Of a stretch of 45,379 nucleotides of DNA, positions 34,094-41,975 are shown piece after piece. The stretch comes from Campylobacteraceae bacterium. Its GTDB lineage: Bacteria; Campylobacterota; Campylobacteria; Campylobacterales; Sulfurovaceae. A program made the position numbers and the translations under genes. Under the pieces are notes generated by a model, which was not told the origin of the DNA, did not search any database, and saw nothing but the letters and a program-made list of their open reading frames with translations. Location: NCBI GenBank assembly GCA_027068975.1, contig JALXFN010000116.1, positions 1 through 45,379 of the forward strand. The letters run 5' to 3'. Within the stretch, counting starts at the first letter, position 1. The number at the start of each line of letters is the position of its first letter.

Positions 34094-34981
34094 CTATTTT
34101 CTTTCTCTCAATTTTTCAAAAAGCTCTTTTTGGCTTCTGATATTTTTTATTAAACTTAAATAAGAATCTCCTTTTTTTAGATATCGTATATATACTTGTA
34201 CCCTACTCCAATATTGTGTAGATAAATAAGTCTCATTAGGGTCTTTTTTTAAAGCATTTATAAATTTATTTTTTTCTTCATCAGACAATTCTAATTTACT
34301 TTCTACAAATGCATCAAATGATGTAAAATTATTAGATTCAACTCCAGCTAAAGCTAACTCCTCTCCTTTATTTAAGTAGGAAAGAAACTCTTGATATAGC
34401 TCATCAGAAAAAACAATGTTTTTTACAGGCTTTTTTTTCATTATAGAAAAATACTTTTTTACATTTTTAGCATAAAATTGATTTTGTGTCTTTATTAGGT
34501 TCGATACATATCGTTTATCTAAAATAACTAAATCTTCTATACTATCTAGTAACTTAGCTCTTTCTTCATGTGAAAAATCATATTTCTTTAAATCTTCCTC
34601 TAAACTATGAAGTATCTTTTTTTGAGATGAGAACATGAATAAGTAAAAGAACATACTAGCATTTTTAACCTCTTTATCTCCATGTAGCGATGCTTCATAA
34701 ACTTCGGCTAGTTCTTCTATGGTTGGATGTCTGCTTAAACTCTTTTTTTTATGAGAAAACACTTCCATCTTTTTACTTTGTTTTTGTAATAAAGATTCTG
34801 ATTGATTCATATCCCATGGAAGTAATAATATACGATTATCCAATTTCTCACTAGTAAATACTTGTGAGTATGATTCTATCATCTCCTTTGTAACCTCTTC
34901 TGTTTCCTTATTCTCTTCTCTGTCAGCAAAAAGAGCCACCGTACATAAAAAAATCATAATTAATTTGTTTTGAATTTTCAT
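34094..34981 (-). CDS. Exported helical protein of unknown function
   Basis: 295 residues with a signal peptide (MKIQNKLIMIFLCTVALFA) and an otherwise soluble, strongly alpha-helical, Lys/Glu-rich sequence. No motif recognised; probably periplasmic. It is first in an operon with the membrane protein at 33471, the chimeric fragment and the zinc-ribbon gene. Its promoter holds the tandem 11-bp element 17 bp from a TATACT box, with a 15-nt leader carrying AAAGG. Confidence 0.6.
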   Translation of the reverse strand: MKIQNKLIMIFLCTVALFADREENKETEEVTKEMIESYSQVFTSEKLDNRILLLPWDMNQSESLLQKQSKKMEVFSHKKKSLSRHPTIEELAEVYEASLHGDKEVKNASMFFYLFMFSSQKKILHSLEEDLKKYDFSHEERAKLLDSIEDLVILDKRYVSNLIKTQNQFYAKNVKKYFSIMKKKPVKNIVFSDELYQEFLSYLNKGEELALAGVESNNFTSFDAFVESKLELSDEEKNKFINALKKDPNETYLSTQYWSRVQVYIRYLKKGDSYLSLIKNIRSQKELFEKLRERK

Positions 34982-35002
34982 TGATTCTGCCTTTATTTAA
35001 TA

Positions 35003-35047
35003 AGTATACTGTAAGAAAAAACAAAAGTTTGTAAATAGTTGGTAAAT
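35003..35047 (-). promoter_or_regulatory. Exported-protein operon promoter with tandem element, copy 6
   Basis: The element at 35026-35047 (plus strand AGTTTGTAAAT, AGTTGGTAAAT) is 17 bp from the minus-strand -10 box TATACT at 35003-35008; the predicted start is near 34996. Confidence 0.7.
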
Positions 35048-35074
35048 TTTCACTTCCAAACAAACAAAACACAT

Positions 35075-35530
35075 CTAAAAAGCAATGAATTCTAAAAAAG
35101 TTTCTACATACTTTGACTCTAGGTGCTTCTCTAATGCTTCTTTTAACTCACTTATAAAATCTGTTCTAAGTTCACACTCATCATCTAAAATTGAGTTGTA
35201 TGGTTTGGCTACTTTTTGCCATGTTGAGAGTATAAAGTCAAACTTTTCAAAGCTGGGGCTAATTGCATGAGCATCCCATTTACCCATACCATGCATGGCT
35301 ACTAGTATTTCTTCGGTTACACTGTCATATATGAAAGCATCGCTCCCACCCCATTTAGCAAAAACAATCCAAGAGCTTTTCCAGTCATCACCTGCATACC
35401 CATTTTGGTAAGCATCTATTGAGTTAGCCCCAGCCATATAAACCTGAGTAAAACCAAGGTCAACAATGCTACCTTCATCTGCTATTGATAAGAGCCATTC
35501 TTTTAGTTTGGTATTGTATTTAGCTTTCAT
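35075..35530 (-). CDS. SUKH (SMI1/KNR4)-like immunity protein
   Basis: 151 residues. The order SSWIVFAKWGGSDAFIYDS, then EILVAMHGMGKWDAHAISPS and FEKFDFILSTW, matches the SUKH superfamily, whose bacterial members neutralise polymorphic (contact-dependent or secreted) toxins by direct binding. No toxin gene lies nearby, so it would be an orphan immunity gene. Its ATG overlaps the end of the upstream gene by 11 nt, and it closes a run of seven overlapping genes that begins at 37910. Confidence 0.75.
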   Translation of the reverse strand: MKAKYNTKLKEWLLSIADEGSIVDLGFTQVYMAGANSIDAYQNGYAGDDWKSSWIVFAKWGGSDAFIYDSVTEEILVAMHGMGKWDAHAISPSFEKFDFILSTWQKVAKPYNSILDDECELRTDFISELKEALEKHLESKYVETFLEFIAF

Positions 35531-35861
35531 TCATCATCTCTTTTGCCCATTTAATATCGGTTTCTAAATCAAGTTGAGGATATTTTTTACTCAGCTCCTC
35601 TAGCAACAAAATAAACTCTTTTGACTGAAAAATGTATGATATATCATCAAAAACTTCACTTATCTGGTATAAGTTTTCTTCACCTACACGTTCTAGTACA
35701 TACTTCGTATCTTCTAAGTCTACAGAAAGAAGCTCTGTTAATTTATCCCAATATTTACTAATAGCTGGGTCATTAAGATGCAATTTTCTTTTCTCTTTAG
35801 TTGTTTTTATGACTTCTTTTAGTAACGCTTCTCTTTTACGTTCTATAGCTTCTAATGACAT
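35520..35861 (-). CDS. Small helical protein, possible immunity protein
   Basis: 113 residues, helical and charged, with no recognised family. It overlaps its neighbours on both sides (10 and 11 nt), so it belongs to the coupled operon of small genes. The last 30 residues (LLEELSKKYPQLDLETDIKW onward) recur as a gene fragment at 38324-38430, evidence of recombination among these cassettes. A role as immunity protein is inferred only from context. Confidence 0.55.
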   Translation of the reverse strand: MSLEAIERKREALLKEVIKTTKEKRKLHLNDPAISKYWDKLTELLSVDLEDTKYVLERVGEENLYQISEVFDDISYIFQSKEFILLLEELSKKYPQLDLETDIKWAKEMMNES

Positions 35862-36271
35862 TTTTTCAATACCCCTCCAATATACGTAGAAAGTATAAAA
35901 GATTTCTCTTCCAAAGTTTTTAATTTAGACCATTTTTCTTTTGTAAAAACAATCTCAATACCATCATTCTCATTTAATAGAGTATACAAGATTGTAGCAA
36001 TTTCCTCTAAAATTTTTACAGATTGAACCAAGGTTAATAGTTCAACTAAAATATCTATACTCTCTTGAGAACATACATCTGACAAGGACTCTGCTACTCT
36101 TAAATTTGTAGCATCGTTAAAACTATTGATTTTTCTATTTAGTTCTTGCCAATCATTTTCAGTAAAATCATCAACAAGAGTTTCACTATATGAAAGCCCA
36201 TCATCATGCCAAGCATCATCGAACTCTATGTATTTTTTAGTATAAATATTTTCCATGTACTCTTTTATCAT
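35852..36271 (-). CDS. Small acidic protein, probable immunity protein (helical-repeat type)
   Basis: 139 residues. A helical-repeat-like pattern (LRVAESLSDVCSQESIDILV, ILEEIATILYTLL) and a Trp-containing start (FTENDWQEL) recall helical immunity proteins such as Imm30-type, but the match is weak. The start chosen is the ATG at 36271, which shares one base with the upstream stop (TAATG) and has AGGTGG in front; a GTG at 36280 is also in frame. Confidence 0.5.
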   Translation of the reverse strand: MIKEYMENIYTKKYIEFDDAWHDDGLSYSETLVDDFTENDWQELNRKINSFNDATNLRVAESLSDVCSQESIDILVELLTLVQSVKILEEIATILYTLLNENDGIEIVFTKEKWSKLKTLEEKSFILSTYIGGVLKKCH

Positions 36272-36603
36272 TAAAGCCACCTATTCGCTGGGCTAGAAGC
36301 AATAACTTCTTGGTATATTGAACTGTTTATAATTTTTAATTCAATTAGTTGCTCAAATAACTTTTCTAAAATTTCCAAATCTTCTACACAGCCTGTATTA
36401 CAAGAAAATGTTTCTAAAGAGACTTTCAAAATTTCATTATACTCAAGCTCACTCAACTCTTTTTTCTCTTTTTTTTGAAAACTCTCAATTAAAAAGTTTA
36501 TTAACGCACTTTTCTTTTTATAGTTCTCTTCGTATTCTTCTTGTTCAGATACGTAGTCTCTTTTATGTAGTCTTTCTATCTCTTTAATAATTTTACGTAG
36601 CAT
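36271..36603 (-). CDS. Small helical protein of unknown function
   Basis: 110 residues from the ATG at 36603, which lies inside the last codons of the preceding gene (11-nt overlap). It is rich in Lys, Glu and Leu, almost wholly helical, with CNTGC in the C-terminal third. Not recognised. It sits in the coupled operon of likely immunity genes. Confidence 0.5.
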   Translation of the reverse strand: MLRKIIKEIERLHKRDYVSEQEEYEENYKKKSALINFLIESFQKKEKKELSELEYNEILKVSLETFSCNTGCVEDLEILEKLFEQLIELKIINSSIYQEVIASSPANRWL

Positions 36604-36952
36604 TTTTAACTCCAAATTCACCAATACCATAAGCAAAAGGTTCAATCTTCATATCCAAAAAAACAGCTACACCATGCAGACCTACAGAAGAATCTATTTC
36701 AAGTACCTTCAAAGTCTTATCAGAGCAATAGTTCAATAACCAAGGATACTCTTCCATAAGATAACTAGGAACATCATCTATACTAAAATGATTTAATTTA
36801 AAAATAATATTTTGCTCTGAAAATGGTGAGAACTCCCAATATTCTATGTTTTCTAGAACCATCATACTATTTTCAAAAAGAAGATTTAGATTTTTTGCAT
36901 TTCGGTAAATACCTAAAATTTCTGTGTCATGGTAGGTATTTGTAAGGTTCAT
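36593..36952 (-). CDS. Small protein of unknown function in the immunity-like operon
   Basis: 119 residues with mixed alpha/beta character and several aromatic residues (YWEFSPFSEQNIIFKL, EEYPWLLNY). No recognised family. The ATG follows AAAGGA and overlaps the upstream stop by 4 nt. A toxin-neutralising role is inferred from context. Confidence 0.5.
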   Translation of the reverse strand: MNLTNTYHDTEILGIYRNAKNLNLLFENSMMVLENIEYWEFSPFSEQNIIFKLNHFSIDDVPSYLMEEYPWLLNYCSDKTLKVLEIDSSVGLHGVAVFLDMKIEPFAYGIGEFGVKNAT

Positions 36953-37386
36953 TTTAATCCTTTAGGCTTCATCATCAAACTGCTCTCTTTCCAATCCATA
37001 TCATCTATGTCTAAACTTACAGAGATAGATTTTCCTACTTGTTGAAACTTAAAAGTGTAGCTGTATTGGTCATGCCAGTTTTCTCTAAAATGTCTAAATT
37101 TTGCATAATATTTATTGTCGTAACTTACAAGAAAATGATATGGACCATATTCATTACAAATAGCTTTTTTCTCTTCTCCCTTATAGAGAACTATGTTATT
37201 ATAATCTTCACAAGATAACTCTATTTTTACTTTACTTTTTAGTAATGGCTTTTCTACTTCAACTATAAGTTCATTACTACTGATATCAAAAAAATACAAA
37301 AGAACCTTTTGAAACCCAATTTTCACACTCATAAAGGTTATGAGTAGAAGAAAGGTTATTAGTATTATTTTAAGAAATGATTTCAT
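36949..37386 (-). CDS. Single-pass membrane-anchored protein, unknown function
   Basis: 145 residues from the ATG at 37386 (a TTG at 37398 is also in frame). One N-terminal membrane segment (about 3-25) anchors a beta-rich periplasmic domain (VEVEKPLLKSKVKIELSCED, YSYTFKFQQVGKSISVSLDI). Being membrane-anchored, it could protect against a toxin acting in the periplasm or membrane. Its 3' end overlaps the next gene by 4 nt. Distantly similar in layout to the protein at 33471. Confidence 0.5.
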   Translation of the reverse strand: MKSFLKIILITFLLLITFMSVKIGFQKVLLYFFDISSNELIVEVEKPLLKSKVKIELSCEDYNNIVLYKGEEKKAICNEYGPYHFLVSYDNKYYAKFRHFRENWHDQYSYTFKFQQVGKSISVSLDIDDMDWKESSLMMKPKGLK

Positions 37387-37391
37387 GTTAT

Positions 37392-37910
37392 CTACCAATA
37401 CTTCTTCATTAAATTTGGATATTTTTTCATAAATATCTCTTCTATATCTTCACTTTCAATATCTATCTTTTCTCCGATAGGCTTATGAGGTTCCATTTGA
37501 AAACGGTACTCTGCATAGATATCTTTAGAAGTTTTCTCTTCGTAAACAAAAGGAGCCAAACCTTGAAATTCTGCATTGTATAGTTTTTCGGACAAAGCAG
37601 TTTCATCTAAATTTATTAGCCAGTCAGGATTTAACATCGTATTTTCATACGTTTCTCTACCTAATGAAATTATACTGCCTCTAAAGTCCATAAAACAGTC
37701 ATCACCACAGCCACCTAGAATGATGTATGCACCATGCCATATATCCCAAGTATACAATGCACTATAGAACTCATGAAATAGTTTATGATACGAAACCAAC
37801 TCTTCTAAAGAGAGTTTTTCTAACTCTTTTTGAACTATGTCATTAAGCTCTTCACAGTTTTGTGTTTTTCTACCTTTTTCTATAATATTCCAAAATTGCT
37901 CATATTTCAT
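37392..37910 (-). CDS. DUF4240-family protein
   Basis: 172 residues from the ATG at 37910. The pattern MKYEQFWNIIEKG, LSLEELVSYHKLFHEFY, WHGAYIILGGCGDDCFMDFR, GSIISLGRETYEN and NPDWL is that of DUF4240, found near polymorphic-toxin and WGR-type genes and thought to act as an immunity or regulatory protein. It begins the run of seven small coupled genes down to 35075. The open frame continues upstream to 38006 but has no family similarity there. Confidence 0.75.
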   Translation of the reverse strand: MKYEQFWNIIEKGRKTQNCEELNDIVQKELEKLSLEELVSYHKLFHEFYSALYTWDIWHGAYIILGGCGDDCFMDFRGSIISLGRETYENTMLNPDWLINLDETALSEKLYNAEFQGLAPFVYEEKTSKDIYAEYRFQMEPHKPIGEKIDIESEDIEEIFMKKYPNLMKKYW

Positions 37911-38013
37911 GTTTTTACTTCGTTCCTTTGGCATAATTAAACAAACAATTCCTCTTTCGTATACAAGCTTTCTGAAGCATAGCATACTATCCAAAAATAA
38001 AGACAATTAAGTA

Positions 38014-38334
38014 TCATTTCTTTTCTTCAAAATAATAATAAAACTTTCCCTCAGGAGAATCTTCATCAGGAAGGAGGCAAAACTTTGTAAGGTAGTCCAA
38101 TACAGTACCTAAAATATCAACTAAAACACCATAATTAAGCATTTGATTCTCTTGATTTTCATATTTATCATCTATCTCACTTAATATCTTAGTCAATATA
38201 TCTGTTAAATTTTTCTTATCTGTACCCCTTTTATGAAAATCTATAACAACATTCATGTACTCATAAACATCATTGTATTTATCATAAGATAATAAAATTT
38301 CTAATAATTTTTCTTCTATTTTATTATATTTCAT
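38014..38334 (-). CDS. Small helical protein of unknown function
   Basis: 106 residues, acidic, helical, no recognised family. Its ATG overlaps the end of a gene fragment (38324-38430) left from another cassette, and no good ribosome site is seen. Possibly an immunity protein, given the neighbours. Confidence 0.45.
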   Translation of the reverse strand: MKYNKIEEKLLEILLSYDKYNDVYEYMNVVIDFHKRGTDKKNLTDILTKILSEIDDKYENQENQMLNYGVLVDILGTVLDYLTKFCLLPDEDSPEGKFYYYFEEKK

Positions 38335-38430
38335 AATTTATCATCTCTTTTGCCCATTTAATATCTCTTTCCAAATCAAGTTTAGGATACTTTTTACTCA
38401 GTTCCTCTATCAACAAAATAAGCTCTTTTA
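38324..38430 (-). pseudogene. 3' fragment of the gene at 35520
   Basis: On the minus strand this stretch encodes about 30 residues ending DIKWAKEMINYEI, close to the C-terminus of the protein at 35520 (DIKWAKEMMNES). It has no start of its own and begins at the stop codon of the YwqG-like gene. It is a leftover of cassette exchange. Confidence 0.7.
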
Positions 38431-38991
38431 AGTAGATTGCAGTAAAAAGGCTCCACAGTTCTCATTGATTTTCCAATCATCTTTTATAAAAAGGTAACCA
38501 TAACTATCATCAAAAAATCCTTCCATATTGGAATGTTCATCTATTTGTAACAAATCTATTTCAAGAAAACAACTATAACCTTCCCATTTTATTTCATCTT
38601 GTAGCCACTCATTTTTACTCTCTTCAACAATTATTTGTTTTGGAGGCTCAAAAAAGGCATCTTCTCTATTATAATCTTCATCTTTATGAATAATAACAAC
38701 AGAGCCAATATATTCATTTTTATAATAGTCTTGCATAATAGAGATGTGTTCATAATCTTTTATATCTAATGCAAAAAAGACTGAACAAACATAATCTTTA
38801 TATCTGTTTTGTATAAAACCTAAATCAGTTAAAGATATAGAAAATAAAAATTTTAATGACACATCGGCTTTTTGCTCTTGTTCTAATGTTGTTAAGGGAA
38901 ACTGTATATTTTTAGGAAGCCTTGAAGCACCTCCTATTCTTGAGGTATTTAACTTTACATTTTTATTTGAAATAATTATCTTTTTTCTCAT
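38428..38991 (-). CDS. YwqG/DUF1963-like protein
   Basis: 187 residues. The N-terminal pattern SRIGGASRLPKNIQFP, then LKFLFSISLTDLG and a later FFALDIKDYE, resembles DUF1963 (YwqG), which occurs in polymorphic-toxin neighbourhoods. The match is moderate, and the C-terminal half (GEN-poor, ending GAFLLQST) is less typical. AAGGA precedes the ATG. Likely a cytosolic immunity-type protein; binding partner unknown. Confidence 0.55.
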   Translation of the reverse strand: MRKKIIISNKNVKLNTSRIGGASRLPKNIQFPLTTLEQEQKADVSLKFLFSISLTDLGFIQNRYKDYVCSVFFALDIKDYEHISIMQDYYKNEYIGSVVIIHKDEDYNREDAFFEPPKQIIVEESKNEWLQDEIKWEGYSCFLEIDLLQIDEHSNMEGFFDDSYGYLFIKDDWKINENCGAFLLQST

Positions 38992-39077
38992 CAGTAATTT
39001 TCCTTCAATCTAAATCCTCTAAAAAATTTATTTCTCTACAGTGACAACATTGAAATTTAAATAAATAGTGCAACTCA

Positions 39078-39503
39078 TCACTGCTCTTCTCTTAGCAATG
39101 AACTGTTTTCCACCAATCTTTGAGTCTCCTCGTCTGATATGTTTCGCACATATTCAACTTTAGCTAAACCATGAAATTCACAACCATCATTACAATGGGT
39201 TAACCATATCTCCTCTTGATAAGAAGAAAATCCTACCGTTCTAGTAGAGATTTCCTCTACTACTTCTTTCGTTAAACCTTCCCAGTTTTCTATATCTGCT
39301 ACAAATTCTCCTTTATACTTTTTAGAAGCAGTTCCATCTGCAACACACCAAGGACATATATTTTCAACATTTTCTTTGCAATAAATAGATGAAGTAATTC
39401 GATACCCTCTTTTTTGATTGCATACTTCACAAGTAGCATCACTTGCTTCTATAGAGCCTGTTTCAATAGGATTAGGATGGTATTTAAATTTTGGTAATGA
39501 CAT
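39078..39503 (-). CDS. CbrC-family (UPF0167) zinc-ribbon protein
   Basis: 141 residues. The family pattern is clear: LPKFKYHPNPIETGSI, CEVCNQKRGY, ICPWCVADGTASKKY and RTVGFSSYQEEIWLTHC. Paired cysteines suggest bound metal. E. coli CbrC is linked to colicin E2 tolerance, which suits a cluster of toxin-resistance genes. AAGGA precedes the ATG, and the gene is 19 bp downstream of the next gene's end, so the pair is probably co-transcribed. Confidence 0.8.
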   Translation of the reverse strand: MSLPKFKYHPNPIETGSIEASDATCEVCNQKRGYRITSSIYCKENVENICPWCVADGTASKKYKGEFVADIENWEGLTKEVVEEISTRTVGFSSYQEEIWLTHCNDGCEFHGLAKVEYVRNISDEETQRLVENSSLLREEQ

Positions 39504-39522
39504 AAAATTCCTTTTTTAGTTT

Positions 39523-40002
39523 TTAATCCTTTTTCGGTCTTGCCACTTTACCTTTTAGTTGTTCAATTAAAGAAGATTTTTCTTTAGGTAAAGTATTATT
39601 ATCTTCAGCTACATCTTCTTGTGGTGATTCTACTAGCATAATATCACCTGTAAACACCTCATCAACCATATTATTTTCTAATGAAGATTCATGTACTTCA
39701 GTGGGTATAGCTATCTTACCTATCTTTATATTTGAACTGTTAGTATCTGTCGCAGATGCTGCCATGCTTAATGCCAAACTGACCGTGGCAACCTTTTTAA
39801 AAGTCACACAAATGTTCTCTGTTTTACTCACTAAGTCATGATATGCATCTTTAGTCATACCACTTACATCATGTACTTTTTTGTTACACTCTCCACAAAA
39901 GTATCCACCTTCAACGGCTCTCATATCTTTTATTTGCATGGGACACAAAAAAGAGAAATCTTTTTTATTAAGTTCTATCGTTTCATTGTTGTTATTTTTC
40001 AT
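39523..40002 (-). CDS. Protein with a cysteine-paired N-terminal domain and low-complexity tail
   Basis: 159 residues. The first 65 contain FLCPMQIKDM, YFCGECNKKVHDVSGMTKDA and a further Cys, a small metal-binding-like domain seen at the N-terminus of various bacterial proteins. A hydrophobic stretch (VATVSLALSMAASAT) may be a membrane segment, and the rest is acidic and low in complexity. Function unknown. AAGGA precedes the ATG. A degenerate tandem element lies about 90 bp upstream. Confidence 0.5.
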   Translation of the reverse strand: MKNNNNETIELNKKDFSFLCPMQIKDMRAVEGGYFCGECNKKVHDVSGMTKDAYHDLVSKTENICVTFKKVATVSLALSMAASATDTNSSNIKIGKIAIPTEVHESSLENNMVDEVFTGDIMLVESPQEDVAEDNNTLPKEKSSLIEQLKGKVARPKKD

Positions 40003-40092
40003 GGTTTTCCTTCTAGTTTTACTTCAATTCCAGTACTTCTAATATTATAGTTTTATGGAAACTCATCGTCTCTCTCCATATCATAACAAGAT

Positions 40093-40114
40093 ATTTTATA
40101 AATAGTTGATAAAT
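40093..40114 (-). promoter_or_regulatory. Tandem 11-bp repeat element, copy 7 (degenerate)
   Basis: Plus strand ATTTTATAAAT, AGTTGATAAAT. It lies 20 bp after the end of ATPase copy C. No -10 box lies at 17-18 bp, and the downstream gene starts 91 bp away, so activity is doubtful. Confidence 0.45.
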
Positions 40115-40133
40115 TTCACCTCTTCCAAAAATA

Positions 40134-41372
40134 CTAATACAACAACCCAAACAACCAAAGAGGAATCTTTGCTCCAAAGCCAACCTCTATATCATCAGCT
40201 ACAACATACGAGTTAGGTACATCTTTTATCTGTTTAAACTTCTTGTTTTTACCACCCACTTCAAGAGTATATTTCTCTTCAAGATAAAAATCTCCATAGT
40301 CCGAAGCATAAATGCCCTTGTTGTCTAAACGGTTTTTGTCAGTATAGTAGTTGGAGAGTTGATTCATAACAAAAGTCTCACGAACATTACCTATGTTTGG
40401 GGTTGAGGTGTACATTAGGTTTGCATTGGCAAGGTAGATTTTTTCAGGTTTATCTATGGACTTCATGGAGAGTGAAGATTTCATAAGCAGTTTAATTAAC
40501 CCTGCATCATCTAAACGAGATAGATACTCTTTAATGGTTCTATCATCTTTTACTTCGGTTGCTTTTTTAAGAGCAGAAATTTTAGGTGTAAAAGGAACAT
40601 TTTCCATAATTACAGAGAGCAGTAGCTTTATCTTTTTAATGCTCTTTCCATTGAGTGTGGGGTAGATGTTTAGTAAATCTCCCTCTATCGTGGTATTGAT
40701 GTTCTGTTTTAGTGTCTGAAAAAACATACTTTCGTTTGGCATACTTAAAAAATAAGGATAATAACCACACTCCAAATAGCGATGAAAAAGGGGTAGAACT
40801 CTCTCACCTTTACTTACTAAAAGCTCTACAATGTTTTCAGCCAACACATCATGATTTGAAAACACATCTTCCAATGCCAATGCCTCTAAACGGTAGCCAT
40901 AGTGAAGCTCTAAAAACTCTCTAAAGCTCATGCCCACCATTGTGTAGACTATGGCTCTTCTACTTAAATCGTGGGTTCCCTTATGTATCTCTAACGCAGA
41001 GCTACCACTTGCAATAACTTTTAGTGTTGGAAAACTGTCGTAGATAGATTTTAACTCTTGCGACCAAGAGCTGTATTTGTGTATTTCATCTAAACAGAGA
41101 AGTTTTCCACCTTGCAGTTCAAAGGCTTCTGCCAACTCATAAATGGAGTGTCGACTCATATTAATATCATCCAAACTCACATAAAGAGCTTCACCTCTTT
41201 TATAGTTCAGAGCCATATATTGTGCTATGGTAACTGTTTTTCCAATTCCTCTTGCACCAAGAAGAATGGAGAGCCGATGTTCAAATGGATTTTTTTTAAT
41301 AAAATATCTTTGGTATTCTAGGTTATTGTCTTTAACAAATTTATGACTTTTTCTAAAGAGTTCGGTTAGCAT
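40134..41372 (-). CDS. AAA_14/DUF4143 ATP-binding protein (copy C)
   Basis: 412 residues from the ATG at 41372, which follows GGAG; another ATG at 41384 is in frame but overlaps that ribosome site. Walker A is LGARGIGKTV, Walker B LLCLDEIHKY, and a helix-turn-helix-like run (KKATEVKDDRTIKEYLSRL) and a DUF4143 end (EKYTLEVGGKNKKFKQI, IPLWLFGLLY) follow. It is more diverged than copies A and B, mostly in the middle. Promoter sequences between two 17-bp inverted arms suggest repression by a dimer. Confidence 0.85.
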   Translation of the reverse strand: MLTELFRKSHKFVKDNNLEYQRYFIKKNPFEHRLSILLGARGIGKTVTIAQYMALNYKRGEALYVSLDDINMSRHSIYELAEAFELQGGKLLCLDEIHKYSSWSQELKSIYDSFPTLKVIASGSSALEIHKGTHDLSRRAIVYTMVGMSFREFLELHYGYRLEALALEDVFSNHDVLAENIVELLVSKGERVLPLFHRYLECGYYPYFLSMPNESMFFQTLKQNINTTIEGDLLNIYPTLNGKSIKKIKLLLSVIMENVPFTPKISALKKATEVKDDRTIKEYLSRLDDAGLIKLLMKSSLSMKSIDKPEKIYLANANLMYTSTPNIGNVRETFVMNQLSNYYTDKNRLDNKGIYASDYGDFYLEEKYTLEVGGKNKKFKQIKDVPNSYVVADDIEVGFGAKIPLWLFGLLY

Positions 41373-41385
41373 GATAGACTCCATA

Positions 41386-41438
41386 ATATGTATTATATTA
41401 CAATTATATCATATTAAAAGATGTAATACAATACATAT
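41386..41438. promoter_or_regulatory. 17-bp inverted repeat around the promoter of ATPase copy C
   Basis: ATATGTATTATATTACA (41386-41402) and TGTAATACAATACATAT (41422-41438) are inverted with one mismatch. The minus-strand -10 box TATAAT (41403-41408) lies between the arms, so binding would block transcription. Confidence 0.7.
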
Positions 41439-41468
41439 ATTTTCTAAAACGAATGGATGATTTTAAAC

Positions 41469-41975
41469 TCATCTCCCTAAATCCCTCAAAAACCTCTCCA
41501 TAGGAAAGTTCTTTCCTGGGCATTTTGTCTGTTCGCCTTTGGTGTAGCCATGTCCTGATATGTTGCTTATAGGTATGTTGTACTTTTTCATAAGCTCTTT
41601 GGTGAGTTTAACCAAAGCTTGATACTGTTTTTCGGGAACTTGTTGCTTCTCGTAGTTTCCTATAAGGCAGATGCCTAGCCCTCTAAAGTTTCGGTCAAAG
41701 TTATGCCGTGAGATATGCATTCCCCAAATGTTAAAGCTCTGTCGCCAGTCACTCTTGACCACACCCACGCCAAGCCCATGACCATTCCCAATGATGTAAT
41801 GGTAAGGAATAGCATCAAGAGGGTCTCTGCTCTGTCGCTCACGGTGTACTTTTTGAAGGTGTTCAATATTTCCATAACCCCCAGCACTATGATGAATGAC
41901 AATGTAGTTCCAACGAACTGTCCACCAGTAGGCAAAGAGGATTAGTAAAATGGGGATTATGTATCTTTTTTTCAT
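41469..41975 (-). CDS. Membrane-anchored N-acetylmuramoyl-L-alanine amidase (Amidase_2/PGRP fold)
   Basis: 168 residues. An N-terminal membrane segment (about 5-20) is followed by a zinc-amidase domain: IHHSAGG holds the first ligand, and GHGYTKGEQTKCPGKNFP the other His and Cys ligands; YHYIIGNG fits the active-site tyrosine region. It would cleave the amide bond between muramic acid and the peptide stem in the periplasm. The ATG overlaps the end of the next gene upstream by 4 nt, so it is coupled with two membrane proteins. It could remodel the wall or act as an effector; nothing here distinguishes these. Confidence 0.88.
   Translation of the reverse strand: MKKRYIIPILLILFAYWWTVRWNYIVIHHSAGGYGNIEHLQKVHRERQSRDPLDAIPYHYIIGNGHGLGVGVVKSDWRQSFNIWGMHISRHNFDRNFRGLGICLIGNYEKQQVPEKQYQALVKLTKELMKKYNIPISNISGHGYTKGEQTKCPGKNFPMERFLRDLGR

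Noticed and set aside
41675-41945. Open frames on both strands within the amidase gene
   Set aside because: They overlap the clear amidase domain in other frames and have no ribosome site or recognisable motif.
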